A DNA stretch of 64,000 bases from contig VZSF01001897.1 in assembly GCA_013398295.1 (NCBI GenBank), positions 66,598 through 130,597 on the forward strand, written 5' to 3'. Below are positions 50,010 to 61,760 of this stretch, one piece after another (positions within the stretch are counted from its first letter, which is position 1; every line of letters begins with the position of its first letter). The position numbers and the translations under genes are program-made. This DNA is from Chionis minor (lineage: Eukaryota > Chordata > Aves > Charadriiformes > Chionididae). The notes beneath the pieces were generated by a model. That model ran no database searches. It was not told the origin of the DNA and saw only the letters and a program-made list of their open reading frames with translations.

Positions 50010-50160
50010 TCATAGAATCAGAATCACCACTTGGGTTGAAAGAGACCTTCAAGATCATCGAGTCCAACCATAAACCTACACTGCCAAAACCACCCCTAAT
50101 TGGTGTGACCCAAGTGCAGGACCCGGCACTTGGCCTTGTTAAATCTCAACCCATTGGCCA
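50010..50160 (-). mobile_element. CR1 LINE fragment with internal deletion, minus strand
   Basis: The left half is a CR1 3' end (TCATAGAATCAGAATCACC, GAGTCCAACCATAAACCTA). The right half (CCCAAGTGCAGGACCCGGCA and CTTGGCCTTGTTAAATCTC) comes from much further 5' in CR1 ORF2. The intervening part is missing. It is a small relic. Around it, 49264-50009 and 50161-50957 hold no recognised gene. Confidence 0.8.
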
Positions 50161-50957
50161 TTTAATTCCCAGTTGAGCTTAATCTCATGCGACCATGTTC
50201 CTGTTGCACCTTTTTATCATCTGCCCGCTCCAGATTTAACATCTAGCCTTCGGATTTCAGACTTGCCATCTACCAGTTGGAGCCCTCCTGTTGCGGATCA
50301 CCTTGCTCAGACCCTGAACACTGATACACAACAAGTGCAGCTCCACAACCTGCGGCAGCAATCTTTTACCTTTGCCTCCGCGTGTATCTTTAATAACCTT
50401 TTCCCCTGTGCTAGCAGGAAATGCTCTCATGCTGGAGTAGGCGGAGGGCCCCGGTTGGTTTGGCTCCGGCTTGTTTTTATAGCGATAACTTTGTCAACAG
50501 CGCGTGGTGTGACAACGCAAAGGGGTTGTTTGGCTACCCCTTTGTCCACGGCGGAGACTTGCTAAATTGGGGTAGGATTTGTCCTGGGTGAGAAGTCCAA
50601 GATGCTGTCAGCTTTGCTGGGAACTGCAGACGGCCAAAGAGGGAAGCTTTAATCCTCCCTGCCCTGACGTTAGCCAGATATCAGGCACTGAAGTACGTGG
50701 GCTGATTAGCGTGGGCTTGCTCCGTGCGGCAAAGCTTCCAGTGTTAATGAAAAGCTTTGCTGCCTCATGGGAGTATTTGTCAAGTTGGGGACCAGCAGAG
50801 CAGCATGTTTTCATGCTCTGTGGCTGAGCATCTCTGCAAGCAGTGACCCCCACCTCTGCCGTGATTTTTTCGGCGTAAGATGAGTGAATAAAGCAGATAC
50901 CATTGACTCTTCTCTACCCGCCAAAGCAAAGGAAACCCAAGGCTTTTCATCATCTTT

Positions 50958-51143
50958 GTTAAAGGGTTGTCAAGCATTGGAAGAGGCTGCCCAGGGAAGG
51001 GGTGGAGTCACCATCCCTGGGGGAATTTAAAAGATGTGTAGACGTGGCACTGAGGGACATGGTTTTGTGGTGGACTTGGCAGTGTGAGGTTGATGGTTGG
51101 AGTTGATGCTCTGAAGGGTCTTTTCCAGCCTAAACAATTCTAC
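50958..51143 (+). mobile_element. CR1 LINE, short 3' end, plus strand
   Basis: TTAAAGGGTTGTCAAGCATT, then GAAGAGGCTGCCCAGGGAAG, then GTTGATGGTTGGAGTTGATG and TTCCAGCCTAAACAATTC. This is the sense version of the last 185 bp of the group seen at 31150, with more divergence. Confidence 0.9.
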
Positions 51144-53900
51144 CTTCTTCCCCAAAAAAACCAGTGGTGCCTTTAGTCTGACCCAGTACCCCTGACTGTC
51201 ATTTTGGTGCTGGTGTGGTTTGTGAGAGCGGAGCCAATGGGATGCTCAGGAATACAAGCGACGCAAGCAGCCACTGAAATGGAGGAGGGAAGGGAGAGCA
51301 GGCAGCCTCCAAGGGGGATTCTCAATTAATCAGCTGGGGTGAACACCTCCACCCTGAGCTGTTCCCAGAGACTGGAAACCAGAGGGATGGATGGACGAAG
51401 GGATGGAGGTGACAGGTTCCTCACATGGCTGAACATGTTTGCAGGAGGAAAAGAGGCTGCGAGTGCCCTTCAAACCCCATCCCTGACCTTCAGAACCACT
51501 CTGGGGCCCGTAGCCCTCATCTCCCAGATGGTTGTGTGTGTGCGCACACAAGGGAGAGGAGGCTCAATGTTTTCTCCACAGCAAATAAAGGCCTAATCTC
51601 ATTGCCAGCTTCACAACAAACTGATTAGAACATTATGGGGAAGATCTACATTTATCAATTAATTTTTTTTTTTTTTCTTTAAGACTTCAGTCCTGAGACC
51701 TTTGGTTGGAGGAACCAAATTTGACCTTCCTTGTCTCCAAGTCTATCCTCCATCCAGCTATCCATAAGAGGCTGTAGAGTCTCCATGAGAAGGGTTTAAA
51801 AGGCAACCTCAGGGAATGTGGCGTTAACTGGGGAGAACACCAGGGCTGCAGGTAATAACATTAGCCCCTGACTCATGGAAACTTTAGCAAAGCTGTTTAT
51901 TTAGAGGAGGTGTGTATTTGCATCCGATTCTTGACTTCTATTTTGGAATGACTTTAAAATCCAGAACATGGGTCGTACCTGTGATTTAAACTTTTCCACT
52001 AACCATCCCCTTGGTAGGGTATTCTTTTTCATCCCTATGTGATGGCATCTCTGCCTGCCCCATGGGTGCTGCTTGGTGCTTGCCACGAGCAATGGGCAGC
52101 AGAAGAGGGTCAGGTCTCAGCCCAGAGTGCTCGGGACGGAGCATGAGAAATGAACGGAGATCCCCAGCTTTCGGATCCAGCCTCCCTGCTTCTGCCTGCA
52201 TCCACAGCTGCAGAGAAAAGGGGATGGATGGAAAGACAGGCACGAGCTGCCTGCAGCCCCTGAACAGGGCTGTGGCCACGTGCCTGGAGGGGAAGGTGTA
52301 AATTATCCCTCCTGCCCCCATGCACGTCTCCTCTTGCATCCCATGCTCCGGATGAATTCCTGTGTGTTTTTATCCCAAGGCTGGGGAGCAAGAGCTTGTC
52401 TTCACCTGTGCGTGAAGATGGGAATCCTGATTGTGCCTGGGGCTTGGGGTCCCAGAATGACACAAGTGGCAGTGATTTAGATATGCACTAATAAAGGAAT
52501 TCAGCCTCCCAAGGCATCTGACCAGTCCTGAGCTCTTTGAGCAGCCTCTAATGAAGCATCCCCAGCCAAGGAAGCCCCATGCAAAGTGGAAGAAGGCACT
52601 GGGGAGAGGAGGCGGCGGCTCATCTCCAAGATGCATTAGGTTTGTTCACTCTTAGCTGTTGTATTTGCACAGGGAAAAATATAAATCAAGGCTGTGCTGG
52701 TCTATATCTGGCCAATTTCAGTCTGGAGTTCCTGACAGGTGACCCCAGGGTACGGTTGCATGCTCTCGGTGCTTATTTTCGACATTGTAATCCAAATTGA
52801 CGTGCGGTGCTTGAATATACAATAAGTTCATTACAGCTAAACCCCTCCAGCTCAGGGATTTCCTGTTGGTAAGTCTCGGAAAAATCAGGATTCCCAGTAG
52901 TGTCGGGCTGAAAACGTTTGCAGATAAAATTCAAGTTAGCAAGTTATGCCAAAATGTTTTTGGAGCTGAAGTGGAGCTGTATTTTCTGTCCAGCACAGTG
53001 ATGCCTTATCCTTCCTTGTTGCTTGGGACTGGGGGCGGAGGCTCCTGCCCCGCACAGCTCCCAAACGGGGTCTCGGTGCTGTATTCAAGGGGAGCTCATT
53101 AAAAATGCAGTGGATGAATCCACAATCGGATGGCTAAGCACGTGTTTGAGTATTTTTTTGGAACCTGAACTGTTGCCTCTCATTCCACTTTCTAAACAGC
53201 AATGGGAAAAATCTGCACAGCATCTTATCAAAACAGCCTGTGATCACCCATGATAAACTCACAAGCAGATAAGACTTTAGATATCTCCATTGCCTCCAGG
53301 AGCAGGACATATCTCCCAGTCTTTCCATGTCTACATGAGGGTTGCAACACAGTGCGGTTACTACTTCAGCCCTTGACCTACTGGTTAATAAGCTGTTATG
53401 GTGAGGTGTGAACTTGGCCTGGGACTTGTCCATGCCCATCTGGCACATGGACAGCATCTCTTCTGCTTCCACCTCCTCCCCTCCATGAAACTGATACCTT
53501 ATAAAAACAGATACAGCTCTCTCCATCTGATGGGTCTCAGCTGGGATTTTCAGACTACCAGAGGGATTTGAAGCTGGTTTTCTAACAAGATGAATGGAAA
53601 ATGTTGCCATGTCCCAAAGGGGAAATGTGAAGTGGCTTCCTGTGGCGGTTGAGTGGTGGGAGAGGAGCTGAGAGGTTCCTCATCACAGGTGGAGCAAGAG
53701 CCAGGGGTGATGCTGCTACAAAACTGGAAACAAGCAAATAAAAGATGCATCTCTTGCAAAGCATCAATGAGATGGGATGCAAAGAAGAAAGTACGAAAGG
53801 TCTCGTTTCTACACCTCCAATGCCATGTGGCAAAAAATGCATGCACAGACACCAAATGTTCACTTGGTATATTTTAGGAATAATTTCTGAACTGCAGAAG
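51144..53900. other. Intergenic; no gene recognised
   Basis: This is GC-richer unique sequence than the UVRAG introns. It contains a poly-T run near 51666. Open frames of up to about 158 residues occur on both strands, overlap each other in several frames and show no recognisable motif, so I do not call them genes. No CR1 or RNA gene is visible. Confidence 0.65.
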
Positions 53901-54734
53901 TAGAAGACACCATCCAGAGGGACCTGAACAAGCTTGAGAAATGGGCCTGTGCAAACTTCATGAAGTTCAACAAGGCCAAGTGCAGGGTCCTGCATGTGTG
54001 TTGGGGCAACCCCATGCACAATCCAGGCTGGGCGGAGAATGGCTGGAGAGCAGCTCTGCTGGGAGGGACTGGGGGTGCTGGGGGGTAGAAGCTCAATGTG
54101 AGCCGGCACCGTGCGCTGGCAGCCCAGAACCCCCCCGGCCCCTGGGCTGCATCCCCACAGCGGGGGCAGCAGGGCCGGGGGGGGATTCTGCCCCTCTACT
54201 CCGCTCAGGGGAGACCCCGCCTGGAATCCCGGGTCCAGCTCCGGGGGTCCCAACAGCAGGAGGACACGGAGCTGTTGGAGCGGGGCCGGAGGAGGCCCCG
54301 GAGATGCTGGGAGGGCTGGAGCCCCTCTGCTGGGAGGACAGGCTGGGAGAGCTGGGGGGGTTCAGCCTGGAGAAGTCTCTAGGGAGACCTTCCAGCCCCT
54401 GCCAGTGTCTGAAAGGGGCTCCAGGAAAGCTGGGGAGGGACTCTGGATCAGGGAGTGCAGCCATAGGAAGACGAAGGGTGATGTTTTTTCACTGAAAGAG
54501 GTGAGATTTAGATGAGCTAGTAAGGAGAAATTGTTGGCTGTGAGGGTGGTGATCTCCTGGCCGGGGCTGCCCAGAGCAGCTGTGGCTGCCCCATCCCTGG
54601 AGGTGTTCAAGGCCAGGTTGGATGGGGCTTGGAGCAACCTGGTCTAGTGGGATATGTCCCTACCCAGGGCAGGGGGTTGGAACTGAATGATGTTTAAGGT
54701 CCCTTCCAACCTAAACCATTCTAGGATTCTATGA
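53901..54734 (+). mobile_element. CR1 LINE, 0.83 kb, GC-rich frame-altered group, plus strand
   Basis: It begins just after the RT catalytic box (GACACCATCCAGAGGGACCT), then AAACTTCATGAAGTTCAACA, then the C- and G-run block at about 54110-54360 nearly word for word as at 17950-18210, and ends CCATTCTAGGATTCTATG. It is frame-broken. The wording is closest to the copy at 17548. A 200-residue-class open frame on the opposite strand overlaps it but is only its antisense. Confidence 0.95.
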
Positions 54735-54814
54735 AAATATTAGAGGAGGTGATCCAAGCGGACTGTAATCCCTCCTATGGGACCGTGCGAGAACAGACAA
54801 AGACATATAGAGTA

Positions 54815-55400
54815 GCCAGCTTTGAACTTTGATGTGAAGTCGCCCACGGTTAGAAGAGTTTTTGATATCTTCAAGGACGAAGATCCCACAACCTGAACCC
54901 TTGTTTCAGCATTGGAGTACCTTCATGGGGAAAAGTATTTCTTAATGGGAATTTCTTATGTTCTGACTTGGTCTGTTGAGTTCCTTCCCATCACTGACCA
55001 TCTCCCAGGAGAGCTCATCTCTCCTCCACGTTATCCCAGGTAGAAGCTGTGGAGAGCAATAATCCCCCTTTGCTTTCTGCTCTCACTGCACAGCCAGCTC
55101 TCAGCCTCTCCTTGCATGCCTTGAGCTCCAGCCCCATCCAGCTTGGTGGTCTCCTGGGTTCTATCACCATCTGTCTGGTACTGGGGAGCCCAAACTCATC
55201 TCTGTGCCCTGTTTGACAAATGTTAAACAGAGAGGGAGAATTGCTTCCCTGGCCTTGCTGGCTCCACTCCTACCACCACCAACCATGGCATGGTTGGTCT
55301 TCATTGTCCCAGGTTCTTTACCCAAAAGCTGTTCTCCAACCCACCAGCCTGTGCTGCCCCATCCCTGAAAGATGTCCCATACCAATGTGATCCTGTCTCA
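54815..55400 (-). mobile_element. Ancient CR1-like fragment, minus strand
   Basis: Scattered blocks match an old antisense CR1 in order: GATCCCACAACCTG, a GGGAATTTCTTATGTTCTGA segment, AGCTGTGGAGAGCAATAAT, CTCAGCCTCTCCTTGCATGC, TGGTACTGGGGAGCCCAAAC, and a weaker CCACCAGCCTGTGCTGCCCC part. No frame is conserved. The borders are rough. Confidence 0.6.
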
Positions 55401-58175
55401 CTAATGGAGGGTGGTCTACGCATGTTCCTGAACTCCTTTCCAGCTCCATGTTTTCGTTCATCCAAATTGCACGTATCAGTAATTCCCTAAGAATTCAATA
55501 AAAAGCTCGGGAAAAGGTTGCTATTCTTTCCTCCCCTGGTGGTTTTTAAATTTTACACATCTTAAACCCAATTAATTTGTGAGTCAGTGGAAGTGTAGCA
55601 TCCTATATGGCTCCTGTGAGAAGAACACGTGATAAAAGTAGGATTATCACTTGCAAGAGCAGCTCAATGGCATAAGAACAAATATGGTAACGTTTCCTTC
55701 TGAAGCGTGGGACATTCTTTGGAGGATCAGCTGTGAGCTCTGCAGAGCAAGCGATTAACTGCTGGACTTGAAAACAATTCCTCACTGCGGTCTGCTGTCT
55801 GCTTCTCTTGATAGCTTTTTTGTTACAACACGCAACCGCTTTTTCTACAGACTCGTGTTTGTGTTGCACAAGTGTCTAGAAGCTGCAGCTGAGATGGAGA
55901 TCCTCCTTCCTCCAGGGGCTGCCTGGCCCCTTGAAGGGGATGGGACTCTTCGTGGTAGCCACATCTAGCCTTTCCCCAGGATTTGGGGAGCAGAGGCTGC
56001 TGTGCGGTTTGGGAAAGGAAGGATCCACAGGTGAGACAGTCCTGCAAAGTTTAAAAATGCCCTAAAGGAAGGAGGAGAAACTTGCCCAGCTTTGAGACTT
56101 TCACCTTCCCAGTCCAGACCATTTCTGATGACTCAGAATGGATCTAGGTCTTAACATTTCACATTTCTAGGACTCATACATTCCAAAACTGTTCCTTCTC
56201 CCTGCCCCTGTGTCCTTCCTCCTCCTCTTCCCCAGCCATGTGAAGGGAAGAAGCTGCCAGTGCCAGGAAGGAAGCACTGAACCGCTGTTCCCCAGAGTTT
56301 GGTGCGATGTTCAGTTGCCGTTGCAGCTGTCACCTTTGCTGGAGCAGGGGCAGAGCAGGACTTTCTGTCCTCATCTGAGGTGGGACTGTGGAGGTTCCTC
56401 CTGGATGGCACCCACTGCCTGAGGAGCTGCTGCTCATCTCGGAGGAGGAGGTGAGCTGAATGGGGGGTTCTAGCATGTCAGAGGGTGGCAATGATCCAGG
56501 TGCTGGGTCCTTCCCTGTCTTTCGCCTCTCAGCCTAGCTGGATAACAAGCTGTTGAGCAGCCTTGGAGGGTTTTCCGTTCTGGGGAGCTGGAGCATCCCT
56601 CCCACATAACCAGCATGTTGCTCTTCCTGGTTGCCTCCCATAGGGCTATAGGGGAGAAAAAATGAGGGTAAGGGTTCATCCCGTTCCACTCCTCAGTGAA
56701 ATGCCCTTTGCAGGGCAGAGCTCTTCCCAACAGGATCAACCAGGCTTTCTGCTTGCGTGTGACGTAGACTAACATCTCCACCTTTCTGAGGACCACCATC
56801 CACATACCTTGGGAACCTAGGACCTACTTTTCATCTGAAGGGTGCAGTTTGTGCGCTCAGCAATAATTTTCAACCCTGACCTTAGGGAAGTCAGAGCCAA
56901 GGACGCTGGCTGGTGCCACACCGCTCAGGTGACAGGCTCTGGGGAGAGGGATGGTTTGGAAACAGGAATTTGGTTCAGCTCCATCGTGTTTCCATCGGGT
57001 CTCGGTTTATAAATAGTTCGGGTCAACCATGTGCCTCTTACTTTGACACTTTTGCGAGGGTGAGGACGCTTTGGGTTTTATACTTAGAAACTTTCCTTTC
57101 CTGGCTGCCCTTGTCTCCCTGCCTGCCAGGAAAGTCCAGCACAAGAGTCAAAAAGGTGCCTGTCTGGATTAACCAGGAGCCTGCCGTAGCCAGCGCTCTG
57201 AGGGACCAGGAAAGCAAGGTGGGTCCTGGGTGCTGAGCTGCTCTCAGGGCTGGTCCCCAAATGAGGGACACGATGGGAATGAGGTTTCTCCCCCATCCTC
57301 ACCAGTGGGGAAGCAAGCTGGGAAGTCAGGTAGGAATGGTGCTTGCGAAGGATAGTTAAACAGATGGAAATTATTAGCTGTAAAGTCACCAAAGCATGCA
57401 GAACTATCTTCCTTTGCTGGAAAGAAATGATTTTTGCCTCCTGTCCTTGTGTGTTTCTCGGCTGAGCAGACAGGCATTGCAACGCCCGCCTGGCCAGACT
57501 CCGGGGCCAGGGAGTGGTATTTGCTCCAAGAGCTCTCTTCTGGCAGAAGTTGGGAATGGTGAGCGACTGAGGCACTTTTTGCCGTTGGCCGGCCAAAACC
57601 AGCGTCACAGCAGCCGTCTGCTGAGGCCGGGTGAGGAGAGCGAGGCTGCAGGGAAAGAGCTTGCTTGCTGAGACCTTTCCACTGCAGATCACTGCAGTTT
57701 AACTGGTTGCTCTGGGCTCCAGTTAGACCCAATGAAGAGAAGTGAGCGTGAGGTCCCGTTCTTGCGATGCCTGCTTTGGGATGCAGCTTTGTTTTTCCCC
57801 GTCAGCCACAGAAACAGCCTGGGAGGAGCAGCACCTACAGAGCCATTCCTGCAGAGCCGCATCCCTAGCCAGACCCACAGGTGGCACTTTTCCTAGGGGA
57901 CCGGTTTTCCTTCTTTCTCCATAATGCCACTGTGACTTCACAACTCTCCCAAACCGGCCTCCAAATCCCGATGCAGGCAATGTGCAGGCAGAACCTGGGA
58001 GACAGGATTTGGTAGCTCACACAGTTACCTGCTGCAGTGATGCCTTTGATTTCCTATTCTTAATGGCAGAAAAGCTCGAAAATTGAAAATACTTCATAAA
58101 CTTTGGGTCGTATGTACCACTCACTTGTGTATGGAGTGAACCTTCTTGCAAGTGCTGAAGTACAAGTGAGAACCC
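55401..58175. other. Intergenic; no gene recognised
   Basis: This is unique sequence with no CR1 that I can see. Two overlapping minus-strand open frames of 202 and 162 residues (57084-57692 and 57244-57732) lie in different frames over the same DNA. Neither shows a domain, signal peptide or transmembrane pattern, so neither is called. A Wnt-like cysteine-rich exon was looked for and not found. Confidence 0.6.
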
Positions 58176-58916
58176 AGGCATAAATACAGGCTGGGCAGAG
58201 AATGGCTGGAGAGCAGCCCTGAGGAGAAGGACTTGGGAGTGCTCATGGATGAGAAGCTCAACATGAGCCGGCAGTGCGCGCTGGCAGCCCAGAAAGCCAA
58301 CCGTATCCTGGGTTGCATCAAAAGAAGCGTGGCCAGCAGGGCACGGGAGGTGATTCTCCCCCTCTACTCTGCGCTTGTGAGACCCCACCTGGAGTACTGT
58401 GTCCAGCTCTGGAGTCCTCAACATAGAAAGGACATGGAACTGTTGGAACAGGTCCAGCGAAGGGCCACTAAGATGATTAGAGGGATGGAGCACCTCTCCT
58501 ATGAGGACAGGCTGAGAGAGCTGGGGCTGTTCAGCCTGGAGAAGAGAAGGCTCCGGGGAGACCTGAGAGCAGCCTTTCAGTATCTGAAGGGAGCCCACAG
58601 GAGAGCTGGAGAGGGACTCTTTGTCAGGAAGTCTAGTGCTAGGACAAGGGGTAATGGTTTTAAATTGGAAGAGGGGAGATTTAGATTAGATATTAGGAAG
58701 AAGTTCTTTACTGTGAGGGTGGTGAGGCACTGGAACAGGTTACCCGGGGAAGTTGTGGAGGCCCCATCCCTGGGAGTGTTTAAGGCCAGGCTGGATGGGG
58801 CTTTGAGCAACCTGCTCTAGTGAGAGGTGTCCCTGCCCATGGCAGGGGGGTTGGAACTTGATGATCTTTAAGGTCCCTTCCAACTCTAACCATTCTATGA
58901 TTCTATGATTCTATGA
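58176..58916 (+). mobile_element. CR1 LINE, 0.74 kb, best preserved copy, plus strand
   Basis: The sequence is continuous from CATAAATACAGGCTGGGCAG to the 3' tail, which ends in three perfect ATTCTATG repeats (58892-58916). The ORF2 C-terminus is open along its whole length. Little decay and an intact tail suggest it is among the youngest insertions here. It is 5'-truncated and lacks the reverse transcriptase and endonuclease, so it is immobile. Confidence 0.97.
58233..58820 (+). pseudogene. CR1 ORF2 C-terminal fragment (195 residues, uninterrupted)
   Basis: It reads [20 protein letters not shown], then [80 protein letters not shown] and finally LDGALSNLL and stop. This is the canonical CR1 ORF2 tail and is useful here as the reference frame for the other, broken copies. 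The start Met is just the first in the truncated copy and is not a real translation start. Confidence 0.93.
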
Positions 58917-59667
58917 ACTCAAGTTGGTACGTGCCTGGAAACCCAGAGGCTGAAGCATCGTCTCCACAAATTACAGTAGATGAAGTAATTTTGTTGAGTT
59001 GTGGATTCTAATTCTTCTGTTAACTGCACAATGGTTGAATGTGATCTCTTCCCGCCATCCAAGTCCTCCCAGAAATTAGTCTGTTTGCTGCTGGTGGTGA
59101 TGGGGAAAGAGGGAAGCTGCATTGCTTTCCTCAAAGCAGATAGTGCAGCAGGATCAGCTTCCTTTTTTTTTTCAAGCCCAGCATGTCTGAAGGGTTTAGG
59201 TGAGAGACTGGCAATTTACAACATGGCCCTCGAAGGTGAAGGATGGGGGATTTGCAGTGACTTGCTGGGAGCCTCCAGAACTTCACAGAGGCAACAGGCA
59301 GCACCTCCTGGTGCTTGGGTCCCTCTGAGGTCTGAACAGCAAGAAGCTGGGACCTCCTGATCAGAGAGGTCTGAGCTGAGCCACAGTCAATGAGCGAACT
59401 TCGGAGACGCTGCCCTCTGCTTACTTTGCTGTTCTCTTGGTGGGTTGAGTTTTGGATGTGTCAGGAGAGAGCGCGGTCTGACACAGTGCTCCTGAAAGCC
59501 CGCTGAGCTGTTGTGTGGGCAGAGCATGGCTGTCCCTTGTTGAGCAGTACATCAGTCCACAGCTGCTGTAGGGAAAAGGTGGGGGAAGAGAAGAAAGACA
59601 GACTCCAGTCATTGAGATACTCTTCCTATCCTTTCTGGTGCTGGAAATGGATGCAACCTTTGAATTA

Positions 59668-60010
59668 TCGAATCACAGAATCATAAACTCACACAATCAC
59701 AGAATCCCCCAGGTTGGAAGAGACCTTTAAGATCATGCAGTCCAACCATCAACCCAACACTGCACAACCCACCCCTAACCCATGTCCCTCAGCACCACGT
59801 CTGCCCGGCTGGGAAATACCTCCAGGGATGGCGACTCCACCGCTGCCCTGGGCAGTCTCTTCCAATGCCTGACAACTCTTTCTGTGAAGACATTTTTCCT
59901 AATATCCAATCTAAACCTCTTCTGGTGCAACTTGAGGCCATTTCCTCTTGTCCTATCACCTGTTTCTTGGGAGAAGTGACCAACCCTCCCCCTAGCTACA
60001 ACCTTCTTTG
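59668..60010 (-). mobile_element. CR1 LINE 3' fragment, minus strand
   Basis: It starts with repeated AATCACAG octamers (tail), then CAGGTTGGAAGAGACCTTTA, GTCCAACCATCAACCCAACA, GGGAAATACCTCCAGGGATG and TTCCTAATATCCAATCTAAA. The minus strand keeps [20 protein letters not shown] and [20 protein letters not shown]. It is in the same group as 1393 and 46436. Confidence 0.95.
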
Positions 60011-61224
60011 AGTTGCAGCTCATGCCAGGCGCAAGTTAATTAGTCTGGATAGGTGCTGAGATTGATTTATGCTGTTGGCTTCTTCCAGGCTTGTTCCTGT
60101 TCATTGTGCTACTTAGAGGTAGCACGTGAGCATCTCTGCTGAGCAGCGTGTTGCATGATTCAGTGTTTCATGCTTGTTAATCACATGCGTCTCTAAAATC
60201 TACGTTGCCTTTTCAGCCAAAACAAGGATGGTGGGACAGCAAGATTGAATCCTTTTCTTACAACATCTTTCTACACACAGTCACATCCTCAAGGACTGTC
60301 CTGGCATTGGTGGCCTGCTGAAACTCTCTCCAGCTCATCGACTCTCATCTGCTTTGACCTGGGAGTGCCAAAGCAGAGATCGTGCTGACTTGGTTAAAAC
60401 CAAAAATCCAGCCTGGCTCCCCAGCAAAAAGTGATGCGTTGGTCAGAAAACTTCTAGAGGGCTTTAATGGAACTGGTACATGGAATTTTTCCTGAGTGCA
60501 TTATGTCTTTATTTAAGCGGAATGGTTATATCCAGTTTTGTTTAAGCAGTGTGGAGACTTCAGCATCGACGTGCAGAGTAGAAGCAAACCCTGCCCCGAA
60601 GAGCTTGAAGTCTGAAAGTGTGAGAGAAGAAAGAGAAAGAGGATGCAGGTGACTGAGGAAATGATGAAACGGAGTAAATTAGAGAGAAGGAAAATGTTCT
60701 CTGCACTTCAGATCCTTTAAAAAATCCTTCACAAGTATCTCAATGAATGGGAGTTTTTGCAGGCCTGGCTCTGCATTTGGGGGTTACCCTTGAATTCAGG
60801 CACAGGAACAGCCCTGGGATTGTTCTCCTCATTTCTATTTAAAAATCTCTAAATACACTTGGTGCCTCCTGGGATATCAATCTGTCGGGCTGCAGGGATT
60901 ATTACTACATTAAAATCATGCATGGAGCACCTGCAGCCTCGGCTCTTTATTATTACAGGTGGGCATCTGCATGCAGGAAGAATTTAGGAATTAAAGGGGA
61001 TAACCTTACCGAACAACCTGGGAGCAGTGGAACAAGCTGACTGAGCAGTAGATTTGGGCACAGAGCGTGTGGTAGAGCGGTACGTCTTTCCCTGCCTTCA
61101 CAGCTCGGGGCTAGGAGGAATGGAGTGATCTGCCATTTGGGGGACACTTTGCTGTGGAGGTCACAGGTCGCTCTCTTCAAATGAAAGCATTCGTGCAAGA
61201 GCAAGACTCAGCTGAACTCACAGG
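60011..61224. other. Intergenic; no gene recognised
   Basis: This is unique sequence without CR1, convincing open frames or RNA genes. The segment 60720-60960 is AT-rich with short ATTATTA runs. Confidence 0.6.
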
Positions 61225-61341
61225 GTAAAGGTAAGGCTGAGCAACCTGATCTGACAGCAGACCCGGTCCTGCTGTCATCAGAGGTTGGACCACAACCTCC
61301 AGAGGTCCTTCCAACCTCAGTTTTGTGTGATTCTGGTTCTC
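61225..61341 (+). mobile_element. CR1 LINE, short 3' end, plus strand
   Basis: AGAGGTTGGACCACAACCTC, then CAGAGGTCCTTCCAACCTCA and GTGTGATTCTGGTTCT. This is the last 100 bp or so of an old sense CR1 with a degraded tail. Confidence 0.8.
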
Positions 61342-61389
61342 ACCGGGATGATGACAGGAGCCACAGGTAACTAGCTCTGGTGCAAGCAT

Positions 61390-61760
61390 CTCAGAGGGTT
61401 ACAATAAGCGCTGCAAAGTCCACCTGGCAGCCAATAACTAGTGGCATCCCTCAGGAATCAACACTGGCATTGATAATGTTGGATGTCTTCATTGATAACT
61501 TCGATGATAACCTCTCTCAGCCGGCTTGTGACACCAGAAGGGGGTAGGGGAGCGGCCAGAGTGCTGGAGGGCATGGCTGCTACTCAGAAGAGGGTCCAGG
61601 GCAGGCTGGAGAAATGGGCTGACAGGAGCCCGACAAAGTTCAACAAAGGCACGTGTGAGTTCTTACATCTGGGATGGAATAACCCCATGCAACACTAGGA
61701 ACAGGGGGCTAAGCCCTAGGAGACAGCTCTGCAGGAAAGGAAGGACAAGGCTATGTCCTT
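61390..61760 (+). mobile_element. Old CR1 fragment covering the RT end, plus strand
   Basis: ACTAGTGGCATCCCTCAGGA corresponds to the GVPQG block, followed by GTCTTCATTGATAACTTCGA (VFIDNF), then GGGCAGGCTGGAGAAATGGG and AAAGTTCAACAAAGGCACGT, and AATAACCCCATGCAACACTA. The catalytic box region has decayed (CTTGTGACACC) and the frame is broken. It is older than most copies in the window. Confidence 0.8.

Noticed and set aside
53582..54253. Minus-strand open frame of 223 residues
   Set aside because: Its first part is the antisense of the CR1 at 53901-54734, and the rest shows no domain.
57084..57732. Two overlapping minus-strand open frames of 202 and 162 residues
   Set aside because: They use different frames of the same DNA and show no motif, signal peptide or splice support. 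GC-rich sequence often yields such frames by chance.
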